Assembly (NCBI RefSeq): GCF_000814905.1
Contig: NZ_JXAG01000023.1
Span: 1 to 64,000, forward strand
Reading direction: 5' to 3'
From: Enterobacter sp. Bisph1
Lineage (GTDB): Bacteria; Pseudomonadota; Gammaproteobacteria; Enterobacterales; Enterobacteriaceae
Length of the DNA stretch: 64,000 nt
In this document: one piece after another, positions 27,158-37,467 of the stretch
Position numbering within the stretch: the stretch's first letter is position 1
Layout of the letters: each line of letters starts with the position of its first letter
Translations under genes and position numbers: made by a program
Notes under the pieces: generated by a model
The model's database searches: none
What the model was told of the DNA's origin: nothing
The model's input: the letters and a program-made list of their open reading frames with translations, nothing else

Positions 27158-27817
27158 ATGCAGTTTGACTGGAGCGCCATCTGGCCCGCCATTCCGCTTT
27201 TGCTTGACGGGGCCAAAATGACCTTGTGGATTTCGCTCCTGGGTCTGGCTGGCGGCATCGTTATCGGCCTGCTGGCCGGTTTAGCCCGTACCTATGGCGG
27301 CTGGTTTACTAACCACCTCGCACTGGTATTTATCGAAGTCATTCGCGGCACGCCTATCGTTGTGCAGGTGATGTACATCTACTTCGCCCTGCCGATGGCC
27401 TTTCCCGATATTCGCATTGATACCTTTAGCGCCGCGGTGATCACCATCATGATCAACTCTGGTGCTTATATTGCAGAAATCACCCGCGGCTCCGTATTGT
27501 CCATTCATAAAGGCTTTAGCGAAGCGGGCCAGGCGCTGGGGCTTTCACGCGTGGAAACCATTCGCCACGTGATTATGCCGCTGGCGCTGCGTCGTATGCT
27601 GCCGCCGCTGGGTAATCAGCTCATTATCAGTATCAAAGATACGTCTCTGTTTATTGTTATCGGTGCGGCGGAATTAACCCGACAGGGCCAGGAGATTATC
27701 GCCGGTAACTTCCGCGCGCTGGAGATCTGGACCGCCGTCGGCGTCATTTATCTGATCATTACCCAGGCCTTGAACATCGTGCTTCGCCGTCTTGAAAAAA
27801 GGATGAAAATCCTGTGA
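27158..27817 (+). CDS. glnP: GlnP, glutamine ABC transporter permease
   Basis: Encodes 219 residues with five membrane segments and the HisMQ-type EAA loop ([35 protein letters not shown], residues about 125-160) that contacts the ATPase. It forms a homodimeric channel for glutamine. It overlaps glnQ by 4 bp (the GTG of glnQ lies in the end of glnP), consistent with coupled translation. Confidence 0.97.
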   Translation: MQFDWSAIWPAIPLLLDGAKMTLWISLLGLAGGIVIGLLAGLARTYGGWFTNHLALVFIEVIRGTPIVVQVMYIYFALPMAFPDIRIDTFSAAVITIMINSGAYIAEITRGSVLSIHKGFSEAGQALGLSRVETIRHVIMPLALRRMLPPLGNQLIISIKDTSLFIVIGAAELTRQGQEIIAGNFRALEIWTAVGVIYLIITQALNIVLRRLEKRMKIL

Positions 27818-28536
27818 TTGAATTTAAAAACGTTTCCAAGCACTTCGGCAAAACCCAGGTGCTGCATAATATCGACCTGAACATTACCCAGGGTGAAGTG
27901 GTGGTGATTATCGGGCCTTCCGGCTCCGGCAAATCTACCCTGCTGCGCTGCATTAATAAGCTGGAAGAGATTACCAGTGGCGATCTGATTGTTGACGGTT
28001 TGAAAGTTAACGATGCGAAAGTCGACGAGCGCCTGATTCGCCAGGAAGCGGGCATGGTATTCCAGCAGTTCTATCTCTTCCCGCATCTGACGGCGCTGGA
28101 AAATGTGATGTTCGGCCCGCTGCGTGTACGCGGTGCCAGCAAAGCGGACGCGGAAAAGCTGGCGAAAGCGCTGCTGGCGAAAGTCGGTCTTGCCGAGCGC
28201 GCGCATCACTATCCATCAGAGCTTTCCGGCGGTCAGCAGCAGCGCGTAGCGATTGCCCGCGCGCTGGCGGTTAAACCGAAAATGATGCTGTTTGATGAGC
28301 CAACGTCTGCCCTCGATCCGGAACTGCGCCACGAAGTATTGAAAGTAATGCAGGATCTGGCCGAGGAAGGGATGACGATGGTGATTGTGACTCATGAAAT
28401 CGGCTTCGCCGAGAAAGTCGCCTCCCGTTTGATTTTCATTGATAAGGGCCGCATCGCCGAAGATGGCAACCCGCAGCAATTAATCGAAAATCCGCCAAGT
28501 CAGCGCCTGCAGGAGTTTTTGCAGCACGTCTCTTAA
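27814..28536 (+). CDS. glnQ: GlnQ, glutamine ABC transporter ATPase
   Basis: Encodes 240 residues from a GTG start. Walker [10 protein letters not shown] near residue 33, Q-loop, signature [15 protein letters not shown], Walker [13 protein letters not shown] and switch His in VTHEIGFA are all present. It powers GlnP on the cytoplasmic face. Last gene of the operon. Confidence 0.98.
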   Translation: MIEFKNVSKHFGKTQVLHNIDLNITQGEVVVIIGPSGSGKSTLLRCINKLEEITSGDLIVDGLKVNDAKVDERLIRQEAGMVFQQFYLFPHLTALENVMFGPLRVRGASKADAEKLAKALLAKVGLAERAHHYPSELSGGQQQRVAIARALAVKPKMMLFDEPTSALDPELRHEVLKVMQDLAEEGMTMVIVTHEIGFAEKVASRLIFIDKGRIAEDGNPQQLIENPPSQRLQEFLQHVS

Positions 28537-28544
28537 GTTTTCCC

Positions 28545-28570
28545 GCCCCTCTATTGAGGGGCTTTTCATC
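28545..28570 (+). terminator. Terminator of glnHPQ
   Basis: GCCCCTC (28545-28551) pairs with GAGGGGC (28556-28562) around a TATT loop, followed by TTTTC. Ten bases after the glnQ stop codon. Confidence 0.85.
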
Positions 28571-28656
28571 TCCCTCCAGATTGTTCTCATTTCATCGCGG
28601 CTTCGCTGCGCTCACTATACTTATCATTTTGCTGAACTTTCTCACTGGAGGAGCGT

Positions 28657-30894
28657 ATGCCGTGGATCCTGCTGCTGCTTGGGCTGCTGTGCGCACCGTT
28701 ACAGGCGGCGACGCTACCCGGTATAACCTCAACGGCGGCCAGCCCTCAGCCCTCCGCGCAGACCAGCGAACCCAATGTTGAACAGAAAAAAGCCGCTTAT
28801 GCCGCCCTTGCGGACGTGCTGGAAAACGACGATTCACGCAAAGAGCTGATCGATCAGTTACGCAAAGTCGCCACCACGCCGCCAAAGGAACCGGTGCCGC
28901 TGATCACCCCGCCGGAGGTGAAAGAGCAGAAAACGGTGCTGGAAAATGTTACCGAGGTCAGCGAGTACTACGGCGATATGCTGGCGTCGCGTTTTGCCCA
29001 GCTGTATCGCAATATCACCGGCTCGCCGCATAAAGTCTTTAACCCCCATACTTTCACCAATGCCGCCAGCCATTTTTTGCTGCTGGCAGCGCTGGTTTTC
29101 GCCTTCTGGTTTGTAGTGCGTTTAGCGGTTTGGCCGCTGTATCGCAAAATGGGAGCCTGGGGACGGCGCAAAAACCGCGAACGCAGCAACTGGTTGCAGC
29201 TGCCGGCGATGATTATCGGCGCGTTTATTATCGATATGATGCTGCTGGCGCTAACGCTGTTTGTCGGACAAATTCTCAGCGGCAATCTGAACGCCGGGAA
29301 TAGCACAATCGCCTTCCAGCAGCGCTTGTTTCTGAATGCTTTTGCATTAATTGAATTTTTCAAAGCCATTTTGCGGCTCATCTTCTGCCCACGGATTGCG
29401 GATCTGCGTCCGTTTCGCATTAGCGATGAGACCGCCCGCTACTGGCATTTGCGCCTTAGCGCCCTCAGTAGCCTGATTGGCTATGGTTTACTGGTCGCGG
29501 TACCCATTATTTCCAACCAGATTAACGTGCAGTTTGGCGCGCTGGCCAACGTGGTGATCATGCTGTTTATCACCATTTGGGCGCTCTACCTGATTTTTCA
29601 TAATAAAAAGCAGATTCAACACAACCTGATTGTGCTGGCGGATAACTCGCTGGCCTTTTTCAGCTTGTTTATTCGCGCCTTTGCGCTTATCTGGCACTGG
29701 CTCGCCAGCGCGTACTTTATTGTGCTGTTCTTCTTCTCCCTGTTCGATCCGGGCAATAGCCTTAAATTTATGATGGGCGCGTCGCTAAGTACGCTGGCTA
29801 TTCTGAGCATTGCGGCGTTTCTTTCCGGGGTGTTGTCGCGCTGGTTAAATAAAACCATCACCTTGTCGCCGCAGGTGCAGCGCAGCTATCCCGAGCTGCA
29901 AAAACGACTCAATGGCTGGCTGTCTGCCTCCCTGAAAGCGGCGCGGATCCTGGTGGTCTGTGCGACTATTATGCTGTTATTTAATGCCTGGGGGCTGTTC
30001 GATGTCTGGCACTGGCTGAATTACGGTGCGGGTGAGAAAACCGTCGATATTCTGATCCGCATTGCGCTGATTCTCTTTTTCTCCGCCGTGGGCTGGACGT
30101 TACTGGCGAGCATTATTGAAAACCGACTGGCATCGGATATTCACGGCCGCCCGCTGCCCAGCGCCCGCACCCGCACGTTGCTGACGTTGTTTCGCAACGC
30201 GCTGGCGGTGATCATAAGCACCATCACCGTGATGATTGTGCTATCGGAAATTGGTGTGAATATCGCGCCGCTGCTGGCAGGGGCCGGTGCGCTCGGGCTG
30301 GCGATTTCCTTTGGTTCGCAAACGCTGGTGAAAGATATTATCACCGGCATTTTTATCCAGTTTGAAAACGGTATGAACACCGGGGATTTGGTGACGATTG
30401 GTCCGCTGACCGGTACCGTGGAGCGCATGTCGATTCGCTCCGTTGGCGTACGCCAGGATACCGGCGCGTACCACATTATTCCGTGGTCATCGATTACCAC
30501 CTTCGCTAACTTTGTACGCGGTATCGGCTCGGTGGTGGCGAACTATGATGTCGATCGCCATGAACAGACGGAGAAAGCCAATCAGGCGCTGAAAGATGCC
30601 GTAGCGGAGCTGATGGAGCAGGAAGATATTCGCGGTTTGATTATCGGCGAGCCAAACTTTGCCGGGCTGGTTGGGCTGACCAATACGGCCTTCACCCTGC
30701 GCGTGACCTTTACCACCCTGCCCCTGAAACAGTGGACCGTGCGTTTCGCCCTCGACACGATGGTGAAGAAACATTTCGACAGTGCGGGCGTACGCCCACC
30801 GGTGCAAACCTACCAGATGCTGCCGATGCCGGGCAGCGCGCCAGAGCCCGCTTCCCCGGCAAACACGCCGCCTCCGGCGGCACCTACCCTTTAA
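28657..30894 (+). CDS. ybiO: YbiO (MscM), mechanosensitive channel of the MscS family
   Basis: Encodes 745 residues (E. coli 741). Signal peptide ([18 protein letters not shown]), a periplasmic N-terminal part to about 130, many membrane helices, then the conserved MscS pore and beta domain: [35 protein letters not shown] (pore helix, about residues 530-570) and NTGDLVTIG. It opens under membrane tension to release solutes on osmotic downshock; YbiO carries the M (mini) conductance in E. coli. The N-terminal signal and linker are the least conserved part. Start has GGAGGAGC upstream. Its stop overlaps the convergent rlmF by 11 bp. Confidence 0.96.
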   Translation: MPWILLLLGLLCAPLQAATLPGITSTAASPQPSAQTSEPNVEQKKAAYAALADVLENDDSRKELIDQLRKVATTPPKEPVPLITPPEVKEQKTVLENVTEVSEYYGDMLASRFAQLYRNITGSPHKVFNPHTFTNAASHFLLLAALVFAFWFVVRLAVWPLYRKMGAWGRRKNRERSNWLQLPAMIIGAFIIDMMLLALTLFVGQILSGNLNAGNSTIAFQQRLFLNAFALIEFFKAILRLIFCPRIADLRPFRISDETARYWHLRLSALSSLIGYGLLVAVPIISNQINVQFGALANVVIMLFITIWALYLIFHNKKQIQHNLIVLADNSLAFFSLFIRAFALIWHWLASAYFIVLFFFSLFDPGNSLKFMMGASLSTLAILSIAAFLSGVLSRWLNKTITLSPQVQRSYPELQKRLNGWLSASLKAARILVVCATIMLLFNAWGLFDVWHWLNYGAGEKTVDILIRIALILFFSAVGWTLLASIIENRLASDIHGRPLPSARTRTLLTLFRNALAVIISTITVMIVLSEIGVNIAPLLAGAGALGLAISFGSQTLVKDIITGIFIQFENGMNTGDLVTIGPLTGTVERMSIRSVGVRQDTGAYHIIPWSSITTFANFVRGIGSVVANYDVDRHEQTEKANQALKDAVAELMEQEDIRGLIIGEPNFAGLVGLTNTAFTLRVTFTTLPLKQWTVRFALDTMVKKHFDSAGVRPPVQTYQMLPMPGSAPEPASPANTPPPAAPTL

Positions 30895-31819
30895 AGCGTG
30901 TCTGTGCCCAGCGTAAACGCTGGGCCTCATCAAGAAATGTCCAGGCGATAAAGCGGCTCTGCTTCTGCCCCTGGGCCATCTCTTTTTTGATCACTTTAAC
31001 TGCCCCCACGCGCGTTAACTGGCGGTAAAGCTCCGGTAGATTATCGCCGCGCGACACCAGCGAGGAGAACCACAGCACCTGGCGCGCAAACTGCTGGCTT
31101 TCATCAATCATTTTGCTGATGAAGGCCACTTCGCCGCCCTCGCACCATAGCTCCTGCTGCTGGCCGCCAAAGTTCGCCGCGTCGCTCGCCGCCTGGCCCA
31201 GATTGCGACGCTTGCGCTCGCTTCCGGCCTGCGCGCTCTGCGCAGAGTCATGAAACGGCGGGTTACACATAATAGCGTCGTACTGCTCATTCTTATGGAT
31301 GATGCCGCTAAGAATGGCCGCGGGATCTTTCTGCCGGCGCAAACGCACCGCGCGGGTTAATCCCGGGTTGGCATTGATGATCGCCTGGGCGCTGGCAAAC
31401 GCCTGGGCATCGATTTCGCTGCCGGTGAAACGCCAGCCATATTCATGGGCGCCAATCAGCGGGTAGATACAGTTGGCACCAGTGCCAATATCGAGCACGC
31501 TGGCCTGCGCGGGCACCTGGCCGGCGTTGCTTTCTGCCAGCACATCCGCCAGATGGTGAATGTAATCAGCGCGTCCCGGCACCGGCGGGCAGAGAAAGCC
31601 GTCGGGAATATCCCACTCCAGCACACCATAGAAGTGCGCCAGCAGCGCTTTGTTCAGGGCTTTAACCGCCTGTGGCTCGGCAAAATTGATGGTGGCCTCA
31701 CCGTTCGGGTTGCTGGTGACAAAGCTGCGCAATGACGGGTTGACGAGGCATAGGGCGTCGAGATCGTAGCGGCTATGGTGGCGGTTACGCGGGTGCAAAC
31801 CCGGCTTTTGGGCATTCAT
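30884..31819 (-). CDS. rlmF: RlmF (YbiN), 23S rRNA m6A1618 methyltransferase
   Basis: Encodes 311 residues (E. coli 308). S-adenosylmethionine-binding region [16 protein letters not shown] near residue 110, and the N6-adenine methylase motif MCNPPFHDS near residue 183. It methylates A1618 of 23S rRNA in a partly assembled large subunit. The N terminus ([20 protein letters not shown]) is the conserved family start. It is convergent with ybiO. Confidence 0.97.
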   Translation of the reverse strand: MNAQKPGLHPRNRHHSRYDLDALCLVNPSLRSFVTSNPNGEATINFAEPQAVKALNKALLAHFYGVLEWDIPDGFLCPPVPGRADYIHHLADVLAESNAGQVPAQASVLDIGTGANCIYPLIGAHEYGWRFTGSEIDAQAFASAQAIINANPGLTRAVRLRRQKDPAAILSGIIHKNEQYDAIMCNPPFHDSAQSAQAGSERKRRNLGQAASDAANFGGQQQELWCEGGEVAFISKMIDESQQFARQVLWFSSLVSRGDNLPELYRQLTRVGAVKVIKKEMAQGQKQSRFIAWTFLDEAQRLRWAQTRFKG

Positions 31820-31916
31820 GGCATTCTCCTGTTGAGCTGCGGCGTAAGATACCCGTTGACGCTAGCCGGGTAAATAAGTGAGGCTGAAGAATCTGTCGTT
31901 CACTTCGGGAAATGCT

Positions 31917-32531
31917 ATGTATTTTTATGAACCTGCAAAAGGGCACGGTTTGCCTCATGATCCGCTGAATGCCATTATCGGCCCGCGCCCGATTGGCTGG
32001 ATTGCCTCGCTGGATGGCGAAGGCAGACGAAACCTTGCGCCCTACAGTTTCTTTAACTGCTTCAACTATCGCCCGCCGATTATCGGCTTCGCCAGCACCG
32101 GCTGGAAAGACAGCGTAAGTAATATCTGCCAAAACAAAGAGTTTGTCTGGAACCTCACCACGCGCGAGCTGGCCGTGCCGATGAACGAAACCTCGGCCTC
32201 GTTGCCCCATGGCGAAGATGAGTTTTTACGCGCCGGTTTAACGCCTGCGGCGAGCCGTATTGTCAAAACGCCGCGGGTGGCAGAAAGCCCGGTCAATTTT
32301 GAGTGCCGCCTGAGCCAGTGCATTCAACTGACCGCTGCGGACGGCACAGCTATCGACAGCTGGCTGGTACTCGGCGAAGTGGTGGCGGTACATATTGATG
32401 AAGCCCTGCTAGAAAACGGTATCTACCAGACGGCAAAGGCACAGCCGGTGCTGCGCGCGGGTGGTCCTTCAGCCTATTACGCTATTAATGAGACTCTGCG
32501 TTTCGATTTAACACGCCCGGACAACCGTTAA
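31917..32531 (+). CDS. Flavin reductase-like, FMN-binding split-barrel protein
   Basis: Encodes 204 residues from MYFYEPAKGHGLPHDP. The ATG at 31917 is chosen over an in-frame ATG at 31878 because the family starts here; neither has a strong ribosome site (CGGGAAA precedes 31917). GPRPIGWIASLDGEGRRNLAPYSFFNCF is the flavin reductase (DIM6/NTAB) signature for FMN binding. Members reduce flavins with NAD(P)H or act as flavoenzymes on small molecules; the role here is unknown. It occupies the place where E. coli has ybiX-fiu-mcbA, between rlmF and ybiI. Confidence 0.82.
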   Translation: MYFYEPAKGHGLPHDPLNAIIGPRPIGWIASLDGEGRRNLAPYSFFNCFNYRPPIIGFASTGWKDSVSNICQNKEFVWNLTTRELAVPMNETSASLPHGEDEFLRAGLTPAASRIVKTPRVAESPVNFECRLSQCIQLTAADGTAIDSWLVLGEVVAVHIDEALLENGIYQTAKAQPVLRAGGPSAYYAINETLRFDLTRPDNR

Positions 32532-32624
32532 CCTCTTTCCTGCCCCCCTTTGTCCCCTGCCCGGCCAACGGCAAGCGTTACCGGGCCATTTGCTATACTT
32601 AGGGTTTAATAGAGGAGAAAAAAG

Positions 32625-32891
32625 ATGGCTTCTGGTTGGGCGAATGATGGCGCGGTACAACAACAAATCGACAGCACCATTGACGATGCGGTGGCGCGTG
32701 CGCGCAACGGCTTACCTTCTGGTGAGAGTTTGAAAACCTGTGAAGAGTGCGGAGAACCTATTCCTGAAGCCCGGCGTAAAGCGATTCCGGGGGTGCGTTT
32801 ATGCATTGCCTGCCAGCAGGAGAAAGATGCGCATAGCGCGAGTTTTGCCGGATATAATCGCCGAGGTTCAAAAGACAGCCAGCTTCGTTGA
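32625..32891 (+). CDS. ybiI: YbiI, DksA/TraR-type zinc-finger protein
   Basis: Encodes 88 residues, the E. coli length. The four-Cys finger CEECGEPIPEARR and LCIACQ (residues about 37-64) is characteristic, and the N terminus is helical. TraR-like proteins bind the secondary channel of RNA polymerase; for YbiI this has not been shown as far as I know. The ribosome site GAGGAG is 8 bases before ATG. Confidence 0.94.
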   Translation: MASGWANDGAVQQQIDSTIDDAVARARNGLPSGESLKTCEECGEPIPEARRKAIPGVRLCIACQQEKDAHSASFAGYNRRGSKDSQLR

Positions 32892-33176
32892 CCTTTCCTG
32901 ACATCTGTAACAGGCGAAAGCGGTTGCCTTTACATCCACACAATCGTCTCCCGGACGTCGCAAATTGTGCCGCGTGTCAGCTCATCATGCGCCCGTGGGC
33001 GCAGACGAAGCGGCGATGGCAAGAAAAATCAATAAATTCAACGCATTAATTATTGTTCAGTTTTTTAGAATAAGGCTGTCAATTCTCTTCGATTTTATCT
33101 CTCGAATAAAACCGTGATACTTATCACATCGACGGAACAACGTCTTAATAACAGAATAACCTGCGAGAGATTGACC

Positions 33177-33437
33177 ATGAAAACCACTAAATATGCTGTT
33201 GTCGCTATTGCGCTTTCCACCCTCTCCTTCGGTGCCTTTGCGGCGCAGCCTTTATCTGCGGCCCAGACCGCAAATGCCAATAAAATCGGTGTGGTTTCCG
33301 CAGAAGGCGCGACCACGCTGGACGGGCTGGAAGCCAGACTGGCGGCTAAAGCCGAGGCCGCTGGCGCAACGGGCTACAGTATCATTTCTGCCGCTGGCCA
33401 CAATAAGCTGAGTGGCACCGCAGTTATTTATAAATAA
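33177..33437 (+). CDS. ybiJ: YbiJ, periplasmic DUF1471 (BhsA/McbA-like) protein
   Basis: Encodes 86 residues, as in E. coli. The start is ATG 33177 (MKTTKYAVVAIALSTLSFGAFAA), which gives a clean Sec signal cleaved after AFA; an upstream in-frame ATG at 33114 is rejected. The mature part carries the DUF1471 pattern, with KIGVVSAEGATTLDGLEARLAAKAEAAGATGYSI and the ending GTAVIYK. Relatives respond to envelope, acid or metal stress and affect biofilm. Confidence 0.95.
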   Translation: MKTTKYAVVAIALSTLSFGAFAAQPLSAAQTANANKIGVVSAEGATTLDGLEARLAAKAEAAGATGYSIISAAGHNKLSGTAVIYK

Positions 33438-33519
33438 GCGGAACCCGCGTTTTACCCCCGGCATATTAACCCTCTGCCTGGGTGCTCCACCCTCATTGAT
33501 CCTGTTGTACCCCTGTTTT

Positions 33520-33550
33520 GCCCGTCCAGAAATGTGACGGGCTTTTTTTA
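33520..33550 (+). terminator. Rho-independent terminator of ybiJ
   Basis: GCCCGTC (33520-33526) pairs with GACGGGC (33536-33542), followed by seven T. Confidence 0.85.
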
Positions 33551-34084
33551 TTGCCTTGCGCAAACAGGCGATAACAAAGGATGCGTCGCCAGACGATTTC
33601 CCCGACCTGTATAAATTCAGCGCGCTTTAAAAACCTGAGCCCCTGGCTGCAAGGCCGTTTTTAGTGCATTCAAGAAAAGGGGATGGATAAGCGTTTAATA
33701 TTTCTGCCCCATTGCTGTTTACTCAGCAGCGTAAAAACCGTCGCTCTTCATACGTTCGTTTAACGTGACGAGTATTGTTAGACATTGCAGAGAGATAGAG
33801 AATGACTTCATAAAAAATTTTTCTACTTGCCAGAAAAATCATAAAAAATAAGAGCTTTTCATTTTTGTCGCTTTCGTGAATATGGTTGTATAAGTGGAAT
33901 ATATCTTAACAGGTCTTAGCAATCAGGAAATAACTACTCCAATGTAATATTCTGGACTGCAATCGCCTACCAATATTCGTTATATTAATTTCATTAAGAA
34001 GTCATACTCATTATTACTTAACACTTTCACATACATTCACTTTATTTATCCAAAGATAAGAAAAAAATTAACAAAGGAGTAAAG
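33551..34084. other. Left flank of the AT-rich island, no gene seen
   Basis: About 530 bp. Composition changes from host-like (CCCCTGGCTGCAAGGCCG at about 33640) to strongly AT-rich after about 33780, marking the island edge. I find no open frame with a ribosome site, no transfer RNA and no recognisable attachment site. The last 60 bp, including AAAGATAAG and GGAGTAAAG, form the leader of copy A. Confidence 0.6.
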
Positions 34085-35118
34085 ATGTTTTTCAAACCAA
34101 GGATTAATCCTAAAAAACAAGGCATTTCCATTGCACTTGAAATGAAGAAAGACACTAAAAACATATCCCAAAAAACATCCAATAAGATCCTACAAATTTT
34201 ATATAATGATCTACTCGATATCAGTAACATTTTCTTTGATACCGCAACCCTTCGCCGTAAGTTCTATCCTTCCGGGGAAATCACACGCTATTTAGTTGTG
34301 AATCTAATACGTAATGCAGGCGTAAGAAACAAAACAGGCCACCTGATTGGGCAGGAAATTAACTGTTTTTTTAGCGAGCGAATTTTTGATGAAAACATAT
34401 TATCAATAGATGGATTTCACCATTGCAGATTGTTACTTGCAAGAATGTTCTCTAAATGTCTTTTTGCTTTAGAAATTGAAACAGCAAAAAATTATTGCCG
34501 GAAAGTCATTTTTTACAGAGCGACTCTCGTCGTCAAGAAATACTAAACTTTATCGAAATGATTCAGTTTAAAGCACTACAGCAGCAACAAAAAGCCATTC
34601 ATCGCACAATGGATCAATTGCTTACGCTGGGATTTATTAGAACTCCCAATATTTGGGTGTTTACCCAAATAGTAAAAGATTTGATTACAGCAGATATGCT
34701 TCCCCAAAAGGCAAAATTAAAGATAAATAGCAATGATATTGCTATGAAGCGCAATGTCCCCAATTATAAACTGCTGAGCACGGATATATTAAAAACTAAA
34801 ATAGAAAAAATATTGAATGATGATAGCGGCATTGATTACTTATTCAAAGCGATGGAGTTTTGGGAAAAGTTAGTGGATCTTGGTCGTGATGATGCAAAAA
34901 ATTATCCATTAGGTAAATACACCACACTCTATTACACGGGTCGTGGCAGCGAGTTGGCCTTGTGGACAAAAGAGGAGTGTGAGGAAAATAATTTCCCTCT
35001 GCTAAACCCAATGGGACAGGCAATTCCAAATGAAGATACTTACTTGAAAGAAACTAATAAGTTAAAAAACATATATAACGCATCAAAAAATGCCAGTTCG
35101 GATGAGTCTAACGCATAA
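34085..35118 (+). pseudogene. Unrecognised island protein family, copy A, frameshifted
   Basis: First copy of a three-member family. Frame 1 runs from ATG 34085 (GGAGTAAAG before it) to a stop at 34546; the rest of the protein continues in another frame from about 34495 to 35118. Aligned with copy B, the break is at one codon: B has Ala codon GCT then six A, copy A has GC then six A (34486-34491), so one base is missing. Restoring it gives AKKLLPESHFLQSD in line with AKKLLEESPFLHSD of B and a full product of about 344 residues. Both parts remain free of other stops and well conserved, so the break is recent, or is a sequencing error in the A-run. The N-terminal FKPRINPKKQGISIALEMKK and C-terminal YYTGRGSELALWTKEEC motifs are those of the family. 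I do not know its function. Confidence 0.75.
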
Positions 35119-35790
35119 CCCGCATTCAAAGGAATATGCTGCAGTTGAATTCCTCTATAACGGTTCGTGAGTTCATCAAAGCATCCTTGATGGACCGAAT
35201 CGTAACGACATCCATTCCCGGCAGGCCTGCGCGTTGTGCGGATGCTCAAAGCACAGACTCTGCGGGAAGTTTGCATGCGGGGCGGCTCCTGAACAGCATC
35301 GGTACAATTAACGCCATAATGAAAGCGGCCAGTGTTGTCTCATGCGCGCAATAAAAAGACGCAAAAACGCTCACTACGGAAGCGGTAGAGGCTTGCTGAC
35401 GGATAAGGTAATAACAAAGATATTGTAGTCAGGGAAGAAGCGTGTGGATCGGTAAAGCCTTTATATTATAATCACCTTAAACCTTCCGCAATCAATAATC
35501 TATCTTATAAAACGCAGGTTAACTGCAATAAAAGCCCCACCTGCATCCATGGTGCAATGCTGTTTCTACAAACAATAACCTTTAAAATTATTATGCTTAT
35601 AATTCACATCTAATCATTTATAAAACATACTGAAATTATTTATACTGAAGATATAAGCTATCTTATCTATCCTCGGCGGATAAGATCATGAAAATTAAGG
35701 TTAAGTCATACCAAACTACTTTGCCGTATATGGTTAAATAAATTCTTATTATTAAAAATAAATTTTTAACAATCCAGCACAGGAGTCGCA
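35119..35790. repeat. Intergenic part of the first tandem unit (between copies A and B)
   Basis: 672 bp without a supported gene. It is homologous to the next intergenic region: 35199-35227 (ATCGTAACGACATCCATTCC, then CGGCAGGCC) matches 36918-36946; 35678-35711 (GGATAAGATCATGAAAATTA...) matches 37358-37391 in 29 of 34 positions, each about 80 bp before the next start codon. A short TTATGC-type AT-rich stretch with ACCTTAAACC (about 35474) also recurs near 37152. So the duplicated unit is gene plus both flanks, and the block at 35678-35711 is a candidate promoter or operator. Confidence 0.75.
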
Positions 35791-36792
35791 ATGTCTTTCA
35801 AACCAAAAATCAACCCTAGAAAATATGGTATTTCCGCTGCACTTGAAATGAAAGGAGCCACCAGAAATTTATCGAATAAATCTGTCAATAAGATTTTGCA
35901 AATATTATATGATGATTTAGTAGACTGCAGTAATCTTAATTATGATAGTGAAACATTGAATTATGATCTTGATCCTTCTCGTCGCATCACCAGACATTTT
36001 GTAACAAGACTAATACAGTTGGCAGGCGAAAGAGACATGCACAGACGTCTCATTGAGGAGGAATTAGATTACTTATTGAGTGATGGACTGACTGATGATA
36101 ATTTAATAAAAATAACAGGATTTGATACTTGTCGAATATTGATTGTAAGAATGTTCGCTAAAAGCCTTTTTGTTTTAGAATTATCAAAAGCTAAAAAATT
36201 ATTGGAAGAAAGCCCCTTTTTACACAGCGATCCGCGACGGCAAGAAATAAAAAACTTTATTTTAAGAACTGAGCTTAAAGCGCAACAACAAAAAGAACAA
36301 GCCATTCACCGCACAATGGATAAATTCCATCAGCTTCGTTTGATCAGAACCCCTAACCTGTGGACGATGACTGAGTTAGTAAATGATATAATAAAAGAGC
36401 AGTTCTTCGATAAAAAAACCAAAGTAAGGTTAGCTATGCAAGGGCTTTCTCTAAAGCGTGTCGTTAACGATTTTCATTCACTAAGTACGGATATATTAAA
36501 AACAAAAATTGATGAGGTACTGAATGACGAGACTGGCTTTGATTCACTCTTCAAAGAGATGGAATTTTTAGATAAATTAATGGATCTCAGTCGTGATGAT
36601 GAAAAAAATTATCCCGTGGGCAAATACATCGTTCTTTATTACACGGGAAAAGGCGACGAACTTACCTGGTGGACAAAAGAAGAGTGTGAGAAAAACAATT
36701 ACCCTCCCTTAAACCCGCTGGGAAGGGAAATTCCCAACGAAGAGACCTACAGGCTGGAAGCAAATAAGCTAAGAGCAACGTTTACCAGTTAA
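35791..36792 (+). CDS. Unrecognised island protein family, copy B (intact)
   Basis: Encodes 333 residues, Lys- and Glu-rich, mostly helical by composition, with no signal peptide or membrane segment, so probably cytoplasmic or secreted without a Sec signal. Family landmarks, in order: FKPKINPRKYGISAALEMKG (3-22); SVNKILQILYDDLVD (31-45); SPFLHSDPRRQEIKNFIL (middle); STDILKTKIDEVLND and FDSLFKEMEFLDKLMDLSRDDEKNYPVGK; then YYTGKGDELTWWTKEEC and REIPNEETYRLEANKL near the C terminus. The ends are most conserved among the three copies, the middle least. AGGAG lies 8 bases before ATG. Base composition is far below the host genes around it, which points to horizontal transfer. I do not recognise the family; toxin, antitoxin, effector or defence roles are all untested. 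Confidence 0.8.
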   Translation: MSFKPKINPRKYGISAALEMKGATRNLSNKSVNKILQILYDDLVDCSNLNYDSETLNYDLDPSRRITRHFVTRLIQLAGERDMHRRLIEEELDYLLSDGLTDDNLIKITGFDTCRILIVRMFAKSLFVLELSKAKKLLEESPFLHSDPRRQEIKNFILRTELKAQQQKEQAIHRTMDKFHQLRLIRTPNLWTMTELVNDIIKEQFFDKKTKVRLAMQGLSLKRVVNDFHSLSTDILKTKIDEVLNDETGFDSLFKEMEFLDKLMDLSRDDEKNYPVGKYIVLYYTGKGDELTWWTKEECEKNNYPPLNPLGREIPNEETYRLEANKLRATFTS

Positions 36793-37467
36793 TAAGGCCA
36801 CTCCAGACCGAATGAGTTCAACATTTACCCTACGTTCAAAGGGCTTGAAACCTTATATGCTGCAATTCAGTTTCCTGGCGCGGGTGAGGAGTTGATGACA
36901 GCGCACCAGGCGGGCGCATCGTAACGTCATTTATTTCCGGCAGGCCAGCATAACCTGCCGGCGTTTGGCTCGCGGGGTCGTCCCGAAACAATATGAGTAC
37001 GATAAACATCATTGGGAAAGCAGTCATTATTGTTTCTGCTCGTAGTAAATAGATATAAAGCGGTAGAGATAAAGCGGACGAGAGGACGCTAATTTTTAAC
37101 TATAAATAAATTCCGTAATGCAATTAAGTATTGCAGGTTATTTTTATGATTACCTTAAACCAGCCACAAGCATTACTGTTTGTTAGTAAGTACGGGTTAG
37201 CGTAAGCAGAGATCTATGCAAAATTTAATATAAAACTCATCGTCCGATAACAATAACTCGCGTTATTATTATAACTCCTTTTCACGCTTTACTCTTAATC
37301 CTCTACAACTTGTTTTAAATTCACATAGAGGAAAAAATGAGTTTATCTGTTCAGTATGGATAAGATCATAGAAGTTAAGGTTTATTCATACTTATCATCC
37401 TGCCATATATGGTTGAATGGTTTTTACTTTATAAAGCTTACCCATTTTTAGCAACCCAGGAGCAAAT
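36793..37467. repeat. Intergenic part of the second tandem unit (between copies B and C)
   Basis: 675 bp without a supported gene. It is the counterpart of 35119-35790: shared ATCGTAACG-type block at 36918-36946, shared GGATAAGATCAT block at 37358-37391, and a shared CATATATGGTT motif just before the next gene (37403-37413; GTATATGGTT at 35726-35735). A local hairpin, GCCGGCAGGCC..., is hinted at near 36937-36965 (CCGGCAGG and CCTGCCGG pairing), possibly a terminator of copy B. Confidence 0.7.

Noticed and set aside
28554-28781. Plus-strand open frame of 75 codons overlapping the start of ybiO
   Set aside because: Begins in the glnQ terminator and is out of frame with ybiO, which has the better ribosome site and homology.
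33551-34084. Prophage or integrative element boundary
   Set aside because: No integrase, tRNA or direct-repeat attachment site is visible at either edge of the island.
34480-34500. Programmed ribosomal frameshift in copy A
   Set aside because: There is an A-run but no stimulatory Shine-Dalgarno or clear pseudoknot, and copies B and C need no shift; a plain deletion or error is simpler.
35136-35354. Small open frames on both strands in the gap after copy A
   Set aside because: No ribosome site, and the homologous gap after copy B does not keep the frame.
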